Shown here piece by piece: positions 39,758 to 46,687 of a stretch of 64,000 nucleotides of DNA. The position numbers and the translations under genes were made by a program. Under the pieces are notes generated by a model. The model saw nothing but the letters and a program-made list of their open reading frames with translations, was not told where the DNA came from and ran no database searches. Numbering within the stretch: the stretch's first letter is position 1; each line of letters opens with the position of its first letter. The stretch is from Penaeicola halotolerans (lineage in GTDB: Bacteria > Bacteroidota > Bacteroidia > Cytophagales > Cyclobacteriaceae). The stretch spans positions 496,001-560,000 of the forward strand of contig NZ_JAEAGO010000003.1 of assembly GCF_016464625.1 (NCBI RefSeq), written 5' to 3'.

Positions 39758-39972
39758 GCATGATGAACTCTTTCCATTAGGATCATTGCTAACAAAGCCT
39801 CGTCATCTATTCTGTCGATGGTGATAATTACTTTCCCTTTATCAATATAGGTTTTTGCGGCTATGGTTTCTGAGTTATTGTTTTTCCATAGAACTTCATT
39901 TTTAGGCGCTCTTTTTCTTTTGAAAATCAATTTTTCTGGAGAGGTGCTTTCTAGTTTAGACAAAGAAGCGTT
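39742..39972 (-). pseudogene. Truncated copy of the small secreted protein gene
   Basis: The stretch 39759-39972 aligns without gaps to 41861-42074 with 11 mismatches in 214 bp by eye. It holds the C-terminal half of the protein (LIFKRKRAPKN, IDDEALLAMILMER). The similarity stops abruptly at the SLSKLES region, upstream of which the frame has no ATG, so this is a 5'-truncated remnant. It directly abuts duplication arm A. The remaining frame shows normal substitutions, mostly synonymous or conservative, suggesting the truncation is not ancient. Confidence 0.7.
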
Positions 39973-40141
39973 TAATTGAAATCATAGATAGGTCTCAATG
40001 CCTAGTCCAATATGCAAAAATCATCCTATTAGAACTTAATGAGGAATTTGACTTTGAAGAAAAATAATAAAATCATTTAAAATTTTGATAAAAAGCACTT
40101 TATTAGCAAAATACTATACTATACTTAAAACAATTGAAGAG

Positions 40142-41125
40142 ATGAAACAACTAGTCCTAATACTGCTTCTTAACATGATGGTCTACCAAGTTCAGGCTCA
40201 ACAAACAGTCCACTTTAGCGGTAAAATAAACAACTTAGACCCAACAGAAATTGTGCGCTTAAGCTATGGCACTACATCGTATTTTCTAGAACTCTCAAGT
40301 GACCATCGCTTCGCAAGAGATATTGAAGTAGCTGAAACACCAACTTTCTTTTACTTTTCAACTATTTCCAAAAGTGGTAAGATAATACAGCATACACCAC
40401 GCATTTGGTTTGATAACGACAGTGTTGTGATAAACCTAGATTGGTCTGATAAATCGATCCAAACAGCCAACACCTTAGATATACAAGCAGTATCTGAAAA
40501 AATAGAAAGCCTCAAAGGAAAAAAACAAAAGGAGTTTATTCTCAACAATCCCAATGAGATTCCCAGCTTATACTTTGCTGATAGAAACAAAGAAAAAATG
40601 TCAACATCAGACTTAACACAACTACTTCAAGCGCTTAATGAAGCAAATAAGAATACCACCTATGCAACACGCATTAAAAACTATGTCGCAGCAAAAAAGC
40701 TAGGAGGCTTAAAAAAAGGAGATAAAGTCAATGATTTCACATTGCCTGACGAGACGGGGCAAGAAGTCTCAGTCATCAAGGGAAGCGATAAAACAAAATT
40801 GATAGCGATTTTCTCCTCTGGATGTCAATATTCTATTGCCAGCATCAAGCTATTATCGCAACTCTCAGAAATCAATGAAGGTCAAATAGAAATCATCACC
40901 ATCTGGGATGACGCAAGCAAAGACACTTGGCTCAATACACATAAAGAGGAGAAGGATAAAATCACCTGGACCAATCTTTGGGATGGGTATAACTTTGCTG
41001 CTACCTATCTAAACCGTAAACTTTGGCCTTCATTTTATGTGGTCAATAAAGAGGGAGTGTTGACAGATAAATTCCATAGCCTTAATAAGAAGACCGCTCA
41101 GAAATTAGGAGATTTAGTGAATTGA
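40142..41125 (+). CDS. Secreted TlpA-like thioredoxin-fold protein
   Basis: 327 aa from the ATG at 40142, which begins a clean signal peptide (LVLILLLNMMVYQVQAQ); the frame is open back to a TTG at 40085. The N-terminal part (TVHFSGKINNLDPTEIVRL) resembles the DUF4369-type beta domain often placed before TlpA. The C-terminal 140 residues are an AhpC/TSA-TlpA fold (DFTLPDETGQEVSV, IAIFSSGCQYS, LWPSFYVVNKEGVL). The active site is CQYS in place of CxxC, so it lacks the resolving cysteine. It sits between the two duplication arms. Confidence 0.82.
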   Translation: MKQLVLILLLNMMVYQVQAQQTVHFSGKINNLDPTEIVRLSYGTTSYFLELSSDHRFARDIEVAETPTFFYFSTISKSGKIIQHTPRIWFDNDSVVINLDWSDKSIQTANTLDIQAVSEKIESLKGKKQKEFILNNPNEIPSLYFADRNKEKMSTSDLTQLLQALNEANKNTTYATRIKNYVAAKKLGGLKKGDKVNDFTLPDETGQEVSVIKGSDKTKLIAIFSSGCQYSIASIKLLSQLSEINEGQIEIITIWDDASKDTWLNTHKEEKDKITWTNLWDGYNFAATYLNRKLWPSFYVVNKEGVLTDKFHSLNKKTAQKLGDLVN

Positions 41126-41152
41126 AACTATAAAGAAGAGTCTTTATAAAAG

Positions 41153-41370
41153 CTAGACGCACAACTATAAGAGATACCCATCTCCACCCAAAAGCTGTTA
41201 AGAGAAATCCTAGCAGCTTTTTTATGCATCACCACACCATTTTACCTGCCGTAGAGACGACCTACAGGACGTCTATTTTCAATACATATCGACCTTCGTT
41301 TGCAACGAGGACGTACGAGAAAGACGTTTCTAACGTCATCCTACCTTCGGCAGGCAAGTGCAAGGGCTTG
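41153..41370. repeat. Duplication arm B (copy of trxA tail, degraded terminator and repeats)
   Basis: This begins right after the TlpA-like gene with the last 18 bases of trxA in the same orientation. The terminator stem is degenerate relative to arm A (ctgttaagaga, atcctagcag). The tail gcaagtgcaagggcttg ends the similarity at 41370; in arm A the same point leads directly into the truncated pseudogene, while here about 490 bp of other repeats intervene before the matching copy at 41861. Confidence 0.85.
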
Positions 41371-41822
41371 ATCCGTAGAGACGCGATTCATTGCGTCTCC
41401 ATTTATCGCGTCTCCACCCATACGATCCCTTATTCATTTTAGAGACCCCACCGGTTACAATTTAGACCGACCTATGAACCCATACACGTTTTGTCACCCT
41501 GACGAAGGAAGGGTCTCGGAGCAAAATGTTTCAGAACGGACAAAGCCAGCTGGTCGCAGGATATAATAGTTTCTAGCTTTAAATTATTTCAACCGATGCC
41601 TCCCAACCATCTCTCTATACAAGCGATCAAGACCCGAAAGCGGGTCTTATATTTATAGCTACAAGATAGCTTTGGCTTCCGACCCCGAAGCAAGTCACAT
41701 TTACCTCCCGAAGGGACGACCTGTCTCCCAAAGGGATGATTTACCACCAAAGAAAAACAGTGCAGGAGATCAATCAATACAAAATAACTTCACTTTTACA
41801 ATCCTGACAATTTGAATTTAGA
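41371..41822. repeat. Mosaic of short Bacteroidota-type intergenic repeats
   Basis: No gene seen in this stretch. It holds gtagagacgcgattcattgc-type inverted units (41375-41416), a gtcaccctgacgaaggaagg element (about 41492-41520), a perfect hairpin AAGACCCG/CGGGTCTT at 41629-41648, and two similar CTCCC-AAGGGA units near 41706 and 41728. Such elements recur between genes in many Bacteroidota. Short frames on either strand are translations of the repeats. Confidence 0.7.
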
Positions 41823-42323
41823 TCAAAGGAAAGCTGTATTCGCCATCAACAATGACCTAGCATGATGAATTCTTTCCATTAAGATCATAGCTAACAAAGC
41901 CTCGTCATCTATTCTGTTGATAGTAATAATCACTTTCCCTTTATCAATACAGGTTTTTGCGGCTATGGTTTCTGAGTTATTGTTTTTCCACAGAACACCA
42001 TTTTTAGGCGCTCTTTTTCTTTTGAAAATCAATTTTTCTGGAGAGGTGCTTTCTAGTTTAGACAAAGAAGCGTTGAATCTAAACCCTTGATCAAGGTTAT
42101 CTAAAGTGACATAAACACCACCACTCTTTCCAACAGAAATACCTCCTATTGACAAACCTTCATTTGTTAACTTAACTTCTTTGAATAGATTTCCCTCAAA
42201 ATCTACCAAATCAGTAGTACCCTCCATATTCATGACCTTTGGTATTTCAATACTTACCAAGACCTATTCATCTATTTCAGTTTTCAGAAAGAGACTTAAA
42301 ATAATGACAAATGATAAATGCAT
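41823..42323 (-). pseudogene. Small secreted protein gene interrupted by an in-frame stop
   Basis: Read from the ATG at 42321-42323 the protein starts with a signal-like HLSFVIILSLFLKTEIDE, meets a TAG at 42264-42266, then continues in the same frame as VLVSIEIPKVMN and 140 further residues. The intact relative at 42920-43441 has signal peptide then SIEIEAYAQF at the same place, and both end in a helix of type (D)DxELAxxLxxxHRxxxxR. So the gene was probably whole and has a nonsense change. Expression from the internal TTG at 42258-42260 would leave the product without a signal peptide. Confidence 0.65.
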
Positions 42324-42521
42324 GATTGAATGATTTATTAGTTAAAGAATTGATTATCAACATTGAGATCCTATTAAAGCAAGACCTCTACTACTCATTA
42401 CGCAAATAACTACAACAACTATATCAGTAACAGTACAGATACAAACTGAAATAATTCCTAAATAAGTTAACGAAAAACTTAACTACTAGAAGCATTTTTC
42501 ATATGACAAATGAAAAATTTA
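42324..42521. other. Intergenic, AT-rich
   Basis: About 200 bp between the interrupted gene and the 57-aa ORF, both on the minus strand. No further frame, hairpin or promoter stood out. Confidence 0.5.
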
Positions 42522-42695
42522 TCATTCACTCTTCTTTAATTTACTCACAAAAGTATAAATATTAAAAATGATAAAATATAATATCAAAATTTTCGCCCAA
42601 GCTTCATCTTTGATTATTGATTCATGATCCAAGTAGATAATAATCATAAATAGGATATGAACGAAAGCAAGAATTTTCGGATTTGTCTCTTTCAT
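42522..42695 (-). CDS. Small two-helix membrane protein
   Basis: 57 aa from the ATG at 42693-42695. It contains two hydrophobic helices (ILAFVHILFMIIIYL and ILILYFIIFNIYTFV) joined by a short charged loop and ends in basic KLKKSE. Its size and layout resemble the 65-aa protein beside the bacteriocin-like gene at 44811-44999. Small two-helix proteins next to bacteriocin genes are often immunity proteins, but no evidence ties this one to a peptide. It could equally be a random AT-rich frame. Confidence 0.45.
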   Translation of the reverse strand: MKETNPKILAFVHILFMIIIYLDHESIIKDEAWAKILILYFIIFNIYTFVSKLKKSE

Positions 42696-42830
42696 TACAT
42701 TAATTTTCTAAATACATAACATATCTAAATAACAAAGAGAATCAATACACCTACAAATCAATTCTTTCTTTTCTTTGTAAAATAAGTGGCAAATGAAAAA
42801 AAGCTGCTGGGAAAAGGGAAAATTGAATTA

Positions 42831-42878
42831 GTACCCCATTACATTAGTTGATTTGAATCAATTATGGTAATGAGGTAC
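42831..42878. repeat. 48-bp nested palindrome
   Basis: GTACCCCATTAC (42831-42842) pairs with GTAATGAGGTAC (42867-42878) with one mismatch, and inside it TTGATT pairs with AATCAA (42848-42861). It lies 40 bp past the stop of the 173-aa gene on the minus strand and could end its transcript, though no T-run follows directly. Confidence 0.6.
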
Positions 42879-42919
42879 AAAGATTAAAACTTAAACATCG
42901 TTTAATAAACTATCACCTT

Positions 42920-43441
42920 TTAAAAAAACACAAAAAAAACAGTTTCATCAGCTATTTTCTTGTTTCGATAGTATTCGAGCCTATGATAAACCAATAATAA
43001 GGCTAACTCTGGATCATCTTTTGAGAGGATAATATTGATTTGAACCCCATTTTTGTTAGGTGCTAATTTGATCAATGCTAAATTTTCTCCTTCGAAGTCT
43101 TCCAAAGACTTATTGTTCTTTTTGCTTGTTTTACCAATCTTGTTTCCTTTCCAATCAAATATTTCACCTCTTATACCACCCCCCATTTCATATTTCAAGT
43201 TCGAATCTTGTAGGAGCTGTACTCTTCTTCGAACTTTTCTAAATGAATATTGCTTTCCCTCAAATTCAAAAGCAGTAATATCCTTTATAAACAAAGAATC
43301 ACTAAACCCTTTAATGATTACATTATCAATAGAATAATTTTGAAATTGCGCATAAGCTTCGATTTCAATAGAATCCTGTGCCTTAGAAATCATAACACTT
43401 ATGCACAAAGTGGTGAATACAAAAAGAACTCGAATTTTCAT
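42920..43441 (-). CDS. Small secreted protein, intact member of a locally repeated family
   Basis: 173 aa. A signal peptide (VLFVFTTLCISVMISKAQ) is followed by a beta-rich domain (FEGKQYSFRKVRRRVQLL, GGGIRGEIFDWKGNKIGKT) and an amphipathic C-terminal helix (DPELALLLVYHRLEYYRNKK). The C-terminal half matches the interrupted gene at 41823-42323 in pattern (GKVIITINRIDDEALLAMIL), so they are paralogues. I do not recognise the family. It is followed by a palindrome and preceded by the frameshifted bacteriocin-like gene. Confidence 0.7.
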   Translation of the reverse strand: MKIRVLFVFTTLCISVMISKAQDSIEIEAYAQFQNYSIDNVIIKGFSDSLFIKDITAFEFEGKQYSFRKVRRRVQLLQDSNLKYEMGGGIRGEIFDWKGNKIGKTSKKNNKSLEDFEGENLALIKLAPNKNGVQINIILSKDDPELALLLVYHRLEYYRNKKIADETVFFVFF

Positions 43442-43495
43442 TTTTTTTTAGTTTTGCCTGAATTCTGGTCAAATAAAACAATGCAATCTGGATAT

Positions 43496-43692
43496 TTACT
43501 CTTTAGTTGGACAATTACTATTAATTAATGCAAGTCCACCTCCAATTGTACCACTAACAGCTGCTGCACCTACACCAGTTGATAGTAATACAATACCAGT
43601 TACAACTGATATACCACCTAGAACACATTTCCAGTTCAGTTTCCCCCCCCCCAATTGACCAATTCCATTCTTTCAATACTTAACTCTTTCAT
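43496..43692 (-). pseudogene. Double-glycine bacteriocin-like peptide gene, frameshifted at a poly-G tract
   Basis: From the ATG at 43690-43692 the frame reads MKELSIERMELVNWGGGN and stops, because a run of ten Gs (plus-strand Cs at 43643-43652) shifts it. With 11 or 8 Gs the frame stays open to the TAA at 43496-43498. The core would be Gly- and Ala-rich: KLNWKCVLGGISVVTG, later STGVGAAAVSGTIGGG, ending INSNCPTKE, with one Cys near each end. A leader ending in VN(W)GGG and such a core are typical of class II-like bacteriocins exported by C39-peptidase ABC transporters. The break sits exactly at the leader/core junction. Confidence 0.65.
43643..43652 (-). repeat. Homopolymer of ten Gs in the bacteriocin-like gene
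   Basis: Ten Cs on the plus strand. G tracts of this length often slip during replication and are used as phase-variation switches; they are also sequencing-error hotspots. By codon phasing 11 or 8 Gs would restore the frame. Confidence 0.85.
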
Positions 43693-44149
43693 AGTGAATT
43701 TAATTTATTATGTTGAAAATTTATTTAACTATACAAGTATAATTTATAAATGGTGAAATAATATTTCACCTAATCAATTTTTTTCTATAAAGATATAACT
43801 TTTTCCATCTTTACAATAACATATATCACTACCAATAGTCAATCTTAAATTATCAATAATTAAATACACCATTCTTTCTTTGAGGCCGAGACTTAGGGGG
43901 TCTAAAAAGTACCCTCTCTTAATTGGGATGGTGCTTTAGCCCATCCATATAAATATTGATTCACGCCTATTGGCTTTAACCGAATATTATTTCTAAGGAA
44001 TTTATGATATAAGGGCTATGCCTAGATAGGATTGGATAAATCAGTCTGTAGTGATTAAAAATCCCCCTATTTGTTAATTACTATTTGTAAAATGGCCAAA
44101 ACAAAAGATATGATATAAGTGATCTAAAAAGTGAATTTCTCAATGAAAT
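43693..44149. other. AT-rich intergenic stretch upstream of the bacteriocin-like gene
   Basis: It contains the palindrome at 43752-43770 and the -7-like element at 43734-43741. A 32-codon minus-strand frame starts at 43872 and ends at 43774 (MVYLIIDNLRLTIGSDICYC); it may be a fragment of something larger, as the frame is open upstream to about 43930 without ATG. No other gene was found. Confidence 0.5.
43734..43770 (-). promoter_or_regulatory. Possible promoter with palindromic operator
   Basis: On the minus strand TATACTTG (43734-43741) is one base from TANNTTTG. Ten bases upstream is a perfect palindrome GGTGAAAT-ATT-ATTTCACC (43752-43770), placed where a -33 element would lie. This arrangement would suit a repressor or activator site for the peptide gene 42 bp downstream. 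Confidence 0.35.
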
Positions 44150-44153
44150 TCAC
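44131..44153 (-). terminator. Terminator after the decayed 2-TM frame
   Basis: Nine-base perfect stem GTGAATTTC/GAAATTCAC (44131-44139, 44145-44153), followed on the minus strand by TTTTTAG. The stop codon of the upstream minus frame lies inside the stem. Confidence 0.65.
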
Positions 44154-44311
44154 CCTTGATTTTTTTGTCTTCTTTTCAAAATAAGATCAACCACAACCAT
44201 GATTGCAAGTGTAGTAAAAATAAAATATGTGGCAAAAGTATTGTCATAGAACAAAAGTCCTAAACCTATAAAAGTCAGTATTAATCTTGGTATGAATTTA
44301 ATACTTCTGTT
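44150..44311 (-). pseudogene. Remnant of a small two-helix membrane protein
   Basis: A minus-strand frame of 53 codons with two hydrophobic helices (LILTFIGLGLLFY and FATYFIFTTLAIMVVV) and a basic tail (LKRRQKNQG), directly followed by a terminator. It has no ATG near its 5' end: the frame is closed at 44312-44314, at the end of a run of seven Ts (plus-strand As 44314-44320), so a start may have been lost by slippage. It is the third small two-helix frame in this island. Confidence 0.4.
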
Positions 44312-44599
44312 TTAAAAAAATTTTAGACCATATTATTGATCCTTTTCAATGAAATATTACAAATACGATTGGATAGAGGTACAAGGAAGATAATTTAACA
44401 AATACTCAAGGTATGATAACATACTGACAGAAGCTTTTAGAATATAGATTCTTTCGAGCTATTAGATAATATCAAAATTGATATTTCGATGAATCCTGTT
44501 TTTGTACTCTTCAGCCTCAAAATCATTGATAAAAAGAAAATAGTGGATTTAGTTTTTAAACATAATCCACTAAACTGACGATACTTCAAAATTCATCTC
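44312..44599. other. Intergenic stretch
   Basis: Contains the terminator at 44542-44571 and no credible reading frame on either strand. Confidence 0.5.
44542..44571 (-). terminator. Terminator after the peptide/2-TM gene pair
   Basis: AGTGGATT (44542-44549) pairs with AATCCACT (44564-44571); on the minus strand the stem is followed by ATTTTCTTTTT. It lies 30 bp past the stop of the 65-aa gene. Confidence 0.65.
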
Positions 44600-44797
44600 C
44601 TAGGAATTGGAATTGTTTTTAATTTTCATTGCAAACACATAGAGTGAAATAAAAGCAATTAATAAAAAGGAAAACGATATAATTGAATTAATATAGTCAT
44701 TTGACTGGGATACTTGAAAATTAGTATTCATCAACATGAATAAGATATAACCCAAACAAATCCCTATCATTACAAGAAGAAATATTTTGATTTTCAC
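44600..44797 (-). CDS. Small two-helix membrane protein, possible bacteriocin immunity protein
   Basis: 65 aa with two TM helices (IFLLVMIGICLGYILFML and IISFSFLLIAFISLYVFAM) and a basic C-terminus (KIKNNSNS). The start lies 13 bp after the stop of the bacteriocin-like gene at 44811-44999 and the pair ends in a terminator, so they form a two-gene transcript. Immunity proteins of class II-like bacteriocins are often of this size and build and sit in this position. The role is inferred from place and shape only. Confidence 0.55.
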   Translation of the reverse strand: MKIKIFLLVMIGICLGYILFMLMNTNFQVSQSNDYINSIISFSFLLIAFISLYVFAMKIKNNSNS

Positions 44798-44810
44798 GAG
44801 GAATTTTGAT

Positions 44811-44999
44811 TTATGATATACAACCGCCTAAAGATAATCCAGTACCTACACCAGATGCCACAGCTGCCGTATAAAGCCATCCAGCTGTAGCCCAACCTAT
44901 AGGCCCAGCTGGAGTCAAAGCAATAGTAGCAGCTATTGCAATTACACCCATTGCGACACCAAAACAAGAATCGAGACCTCCCCCATTCACAATCTCCAT
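44811..44999 (-). CDS. Bacteriocin-like double-glycine peptide with shortened leader
   Basis: 62 aa. The ATG at 44997-44999 gives a leader of only MEIVNGGG. The core is Gly/Ala-rich and hydrophobic (CFGVAMGVIAIAATIAL, GWATAGWLYTAAVASGVG) with one Cys near each end, which could form a disulfide. The leader and its upstream DNA align with the gene at 43496-43692: there it reads ATG AAA GAG TTA AGT ATT GAA, here ACG TAA GAG GTA AAT ATT GAA. So the sister's start codon is ACG and codon 2 is a stop, leaving the internal Met as first ATG. Confidence 0.6.
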   Translation of the reverse strand: MEIVNGGGLDSCFGVAMGVIAIAATIALTPAGPIGWATAGWLYTAAVASGVGTGLSLGGCIS

Positions 45000-45123
45000 T
45001 TTTTCAATATTTACCTCTTACGTAACAAGTGATTTTTTTTAATGATATTTATTAATCATTACAAGTTTAATCAATTTTGGATACAATTTAATTACTTTTA
45101 TTTTATAAAAAAAGTACTGATTA

Positions 45124-45282
45124 TTATTTATAACAACAAATCTTGCAATCTAAGGATAAATTTAAGTCTTCCATCATGTCATAAATCATTAGTTCTTTGA
45201 GATTGAACCTTCTTAACAGCTCCTTCGAGCCATGAGTCTCACTTAAGGATAGTTTGCCTCTTCTAAAAAAGCAAATCCTCAT
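45124..45282 (-). CDS. Hypothetical 52-aa frame with CxxCC end
   Basis: A minus-strand frame from the ATG at 45280-45282: a basic start (MRICFFRRGK), helical middle (KELLRRFNLKELMIY) and the end LNLSLDCKICCYK. It lies upstream of the bacteriocin-like gene in the same direction. The Cys-rich end is curious, but no promoter or homologue is visible and it may be spurious. Confidence 0.25.
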   Translation of the reverse strand: MRICFFRRGKLSLSETHGSKELLRRFNLKELMIYDMMEDLNLSLDCKICCYK

Positions 45283-45348
45283 AAAAGTTAATACTAATTA
45301 ATCCTTTTCCCAGATAGCCTCACTTTTAGCTCGTTATCACGATCACGT

Positions 45349-45369
45349 CATCCTAACAGAGCTAGGATG
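45349..45369. repeat. Small palindrome in the gap before the 45542 operon
   Basis: CATCCTA (45349-45355) and TAGGATG (45363-45369), within a stretch resembling the acgtcatccta repeat units seen in the duplication arms. The rest of the 45283-45541 gap shows nothing else. Confidence 0.45.
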
Positions 45370-45541
45370 ATGCTATTTTGACGCACCTTCTGCTTTTAGT
45401 GAACTAGAGTCATTCCTCTATCACTTTTAAACTAGCTTTTAAGAGATAAATCGATCTTTTAACATTTTTTATATTTATTTTTATATTTTAGCAAACTGAT
45501 AATCCTTATATTGATGAATACTATCACATAAACCCTTTAAA

Positions 45542-46687
45542 ATGAAGAGCCAACTAGCCCTACTCCTATTCACAGCTATCATACTTTTTAGTTGTCAAAA
45601 TGTCGAAAAAAAGACGCTAGCCAACAATTATGAGTTTGTATTACAGAAATCACACAGGATTGAGATCGATACCATGACTAGTAGAATACTAGAAATCACT
45701 GGTTACGATAAACACAAGAACGAGTTCTTCTTGTACAATAAGCTCAACCACTCCATATACTTCTATAGCCTAGACTCCAACAAGCAAACCAAGAAGATAC
45801 AACTAGAGGCAGATGGACCAAATGCCATAATAGAGGTCAGGGGGATAGATAACATTGCCGAAAATAGGTTTATCATCTTTAATGGTAGAAAAGAAACATT
45901 TCATGAGATGCTTGTGAAGGAAGATACCGTACTTTTTACGAGACATACCCTTCAAAATGGCAATGATATTGAAACAATTCCGGAAACTAATAAAGGCGCT
46001 AAAAACTCTCATTTAGTGGGCAACACCTTATATATGGTCACAAGACCTTTGAGTGCTTTAAATAACTCCAACAACTTTCTGATAATCTCATACGACTTTG
46101 ATACCAAGGAAACGAAATACCTATATGAGTATCCTCAAGATATCGTGGAAAACCAACACAATTTTAGAGCAGGCTCAAAGTCAGTATTTTTTGATGACAA
46201 GATTGTCGTTTCCTTCCCTTTTAAAAAATCAATCTATACCTTTTCTCTTGTAAAAAATGAGGTAGAAGAAAAAGAATTATCCTCAGAGAAAGCACAACCA
46301 TATAAAATATTAGAGAATCCTAATCAGTCACATGCAGTAGCGATTAGAAATATGTTCAGTCAATCTGAATACAAAATATTTTACTATGACCCACAAAGTA
46401 AGACTTACTTAAGACATTTATTTACAGGAATTAGATTACCTGAGGACGATGCCAAAATAGGTTTTTCTATAAGATACAAGGATTACAAAACCATCAATAA
46501 TGATGAAAATTACTACGTTACGCTCTTTGCAGATGAGTCAATGAATAAAATCGCCTTTATAAATGACTATTATTTATCGGAAAATATATTTTCATCTGAA
46601 GAAGGTGTTTTTCTACCGAATTATAAAGACGAAAACAAAAATGAAGACATCATCATTTTAAATAACTATAGAATAATAAAGAAATGA
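45542..46687 (+). CDS. Lipoprotein, possibly DUF4221-like
   Basis: 381 aa. The N-terminus is a lipoprotein signal with the cysteine in IILFSCQN. The mature part looks like a six- or seven-bladed propeller (repeats such as FFLYNKLNHSIYFYSLD, RFIIFNGRKETFHEM, FLIISYDFDTKETKYLY), similar in size and style to the DUF4221 family of Bacteroidota; the assignment is tentative. The ORF is AT-rich. The stop overlaps the start of the next gene (ATGA), so they form an operon. Confidence 0.72.
   Translation: MKSQLALLLFTAIILFSCQNVEKKTLANNYEFVLQKSHRIEIDTMTSRILEITGYDKHKNEFFLYNKLNHSIYFYSLDSNKQTKKIQLEADGPNAIIEVRGIDNIAENRFIIFNGRKETFHEMLVKEDTVLFTRHTLQNGNDIETIPETNKGAKNSHLVGNTLYMVTRPLSALNNSNNFLIISYDFDTKETKYLYEYPQDIVENQHNFRAGSKSVFFDDKIVVSFPFKKSIYTFSLVKNEVEEKELSSEKAQPYKILENPNQSHAVAIRNMFSQSEYKIFYYDPQSKTYLRHLFTGIRLPEDDAKIGFSIRYKDYKTINNDENYYVTLFADESMNKIAFINDYYLSENIFSSEEGVFLPNYKDENKNEDIIILNNYRIIKK

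Noticed and set aside
39624-39824. A 66-aa plus-strand frame in the repeat region after trxA
   Set aside because: It is made of the gtagagacg-type repeat and the antisense of the pseudogene; no start context or family.
41589-41777. A 62-aa minus-strand frame with many Cys and Arg
   Set aside because: It translates the CTCCC-AAGGGA and AAGACCCG repeats and has no promoter or homology pattern.
39100-42900. An intact insertion sequence or transposase as cause of the duplication
   Set aside because: No transposase frame, no paired terminal inverted repeats and no target-site duplications could be found; the arms are repeats with a trxA tail instead.
43250-43528. A plus-strand frame of 92 codons antisense to the 173-aa secreted protein
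   Set aside because: It overlaps a gene with a clean signal peptide and a paralogue; the antisense frame has no recognisable features.
43860-43940. A possible transposase-tail-like peptide (KSRPQRKN) on the minus strand
   Set aside because: Only a few residues suggest it; the frame ends within a few codons and no element boundary is visible.
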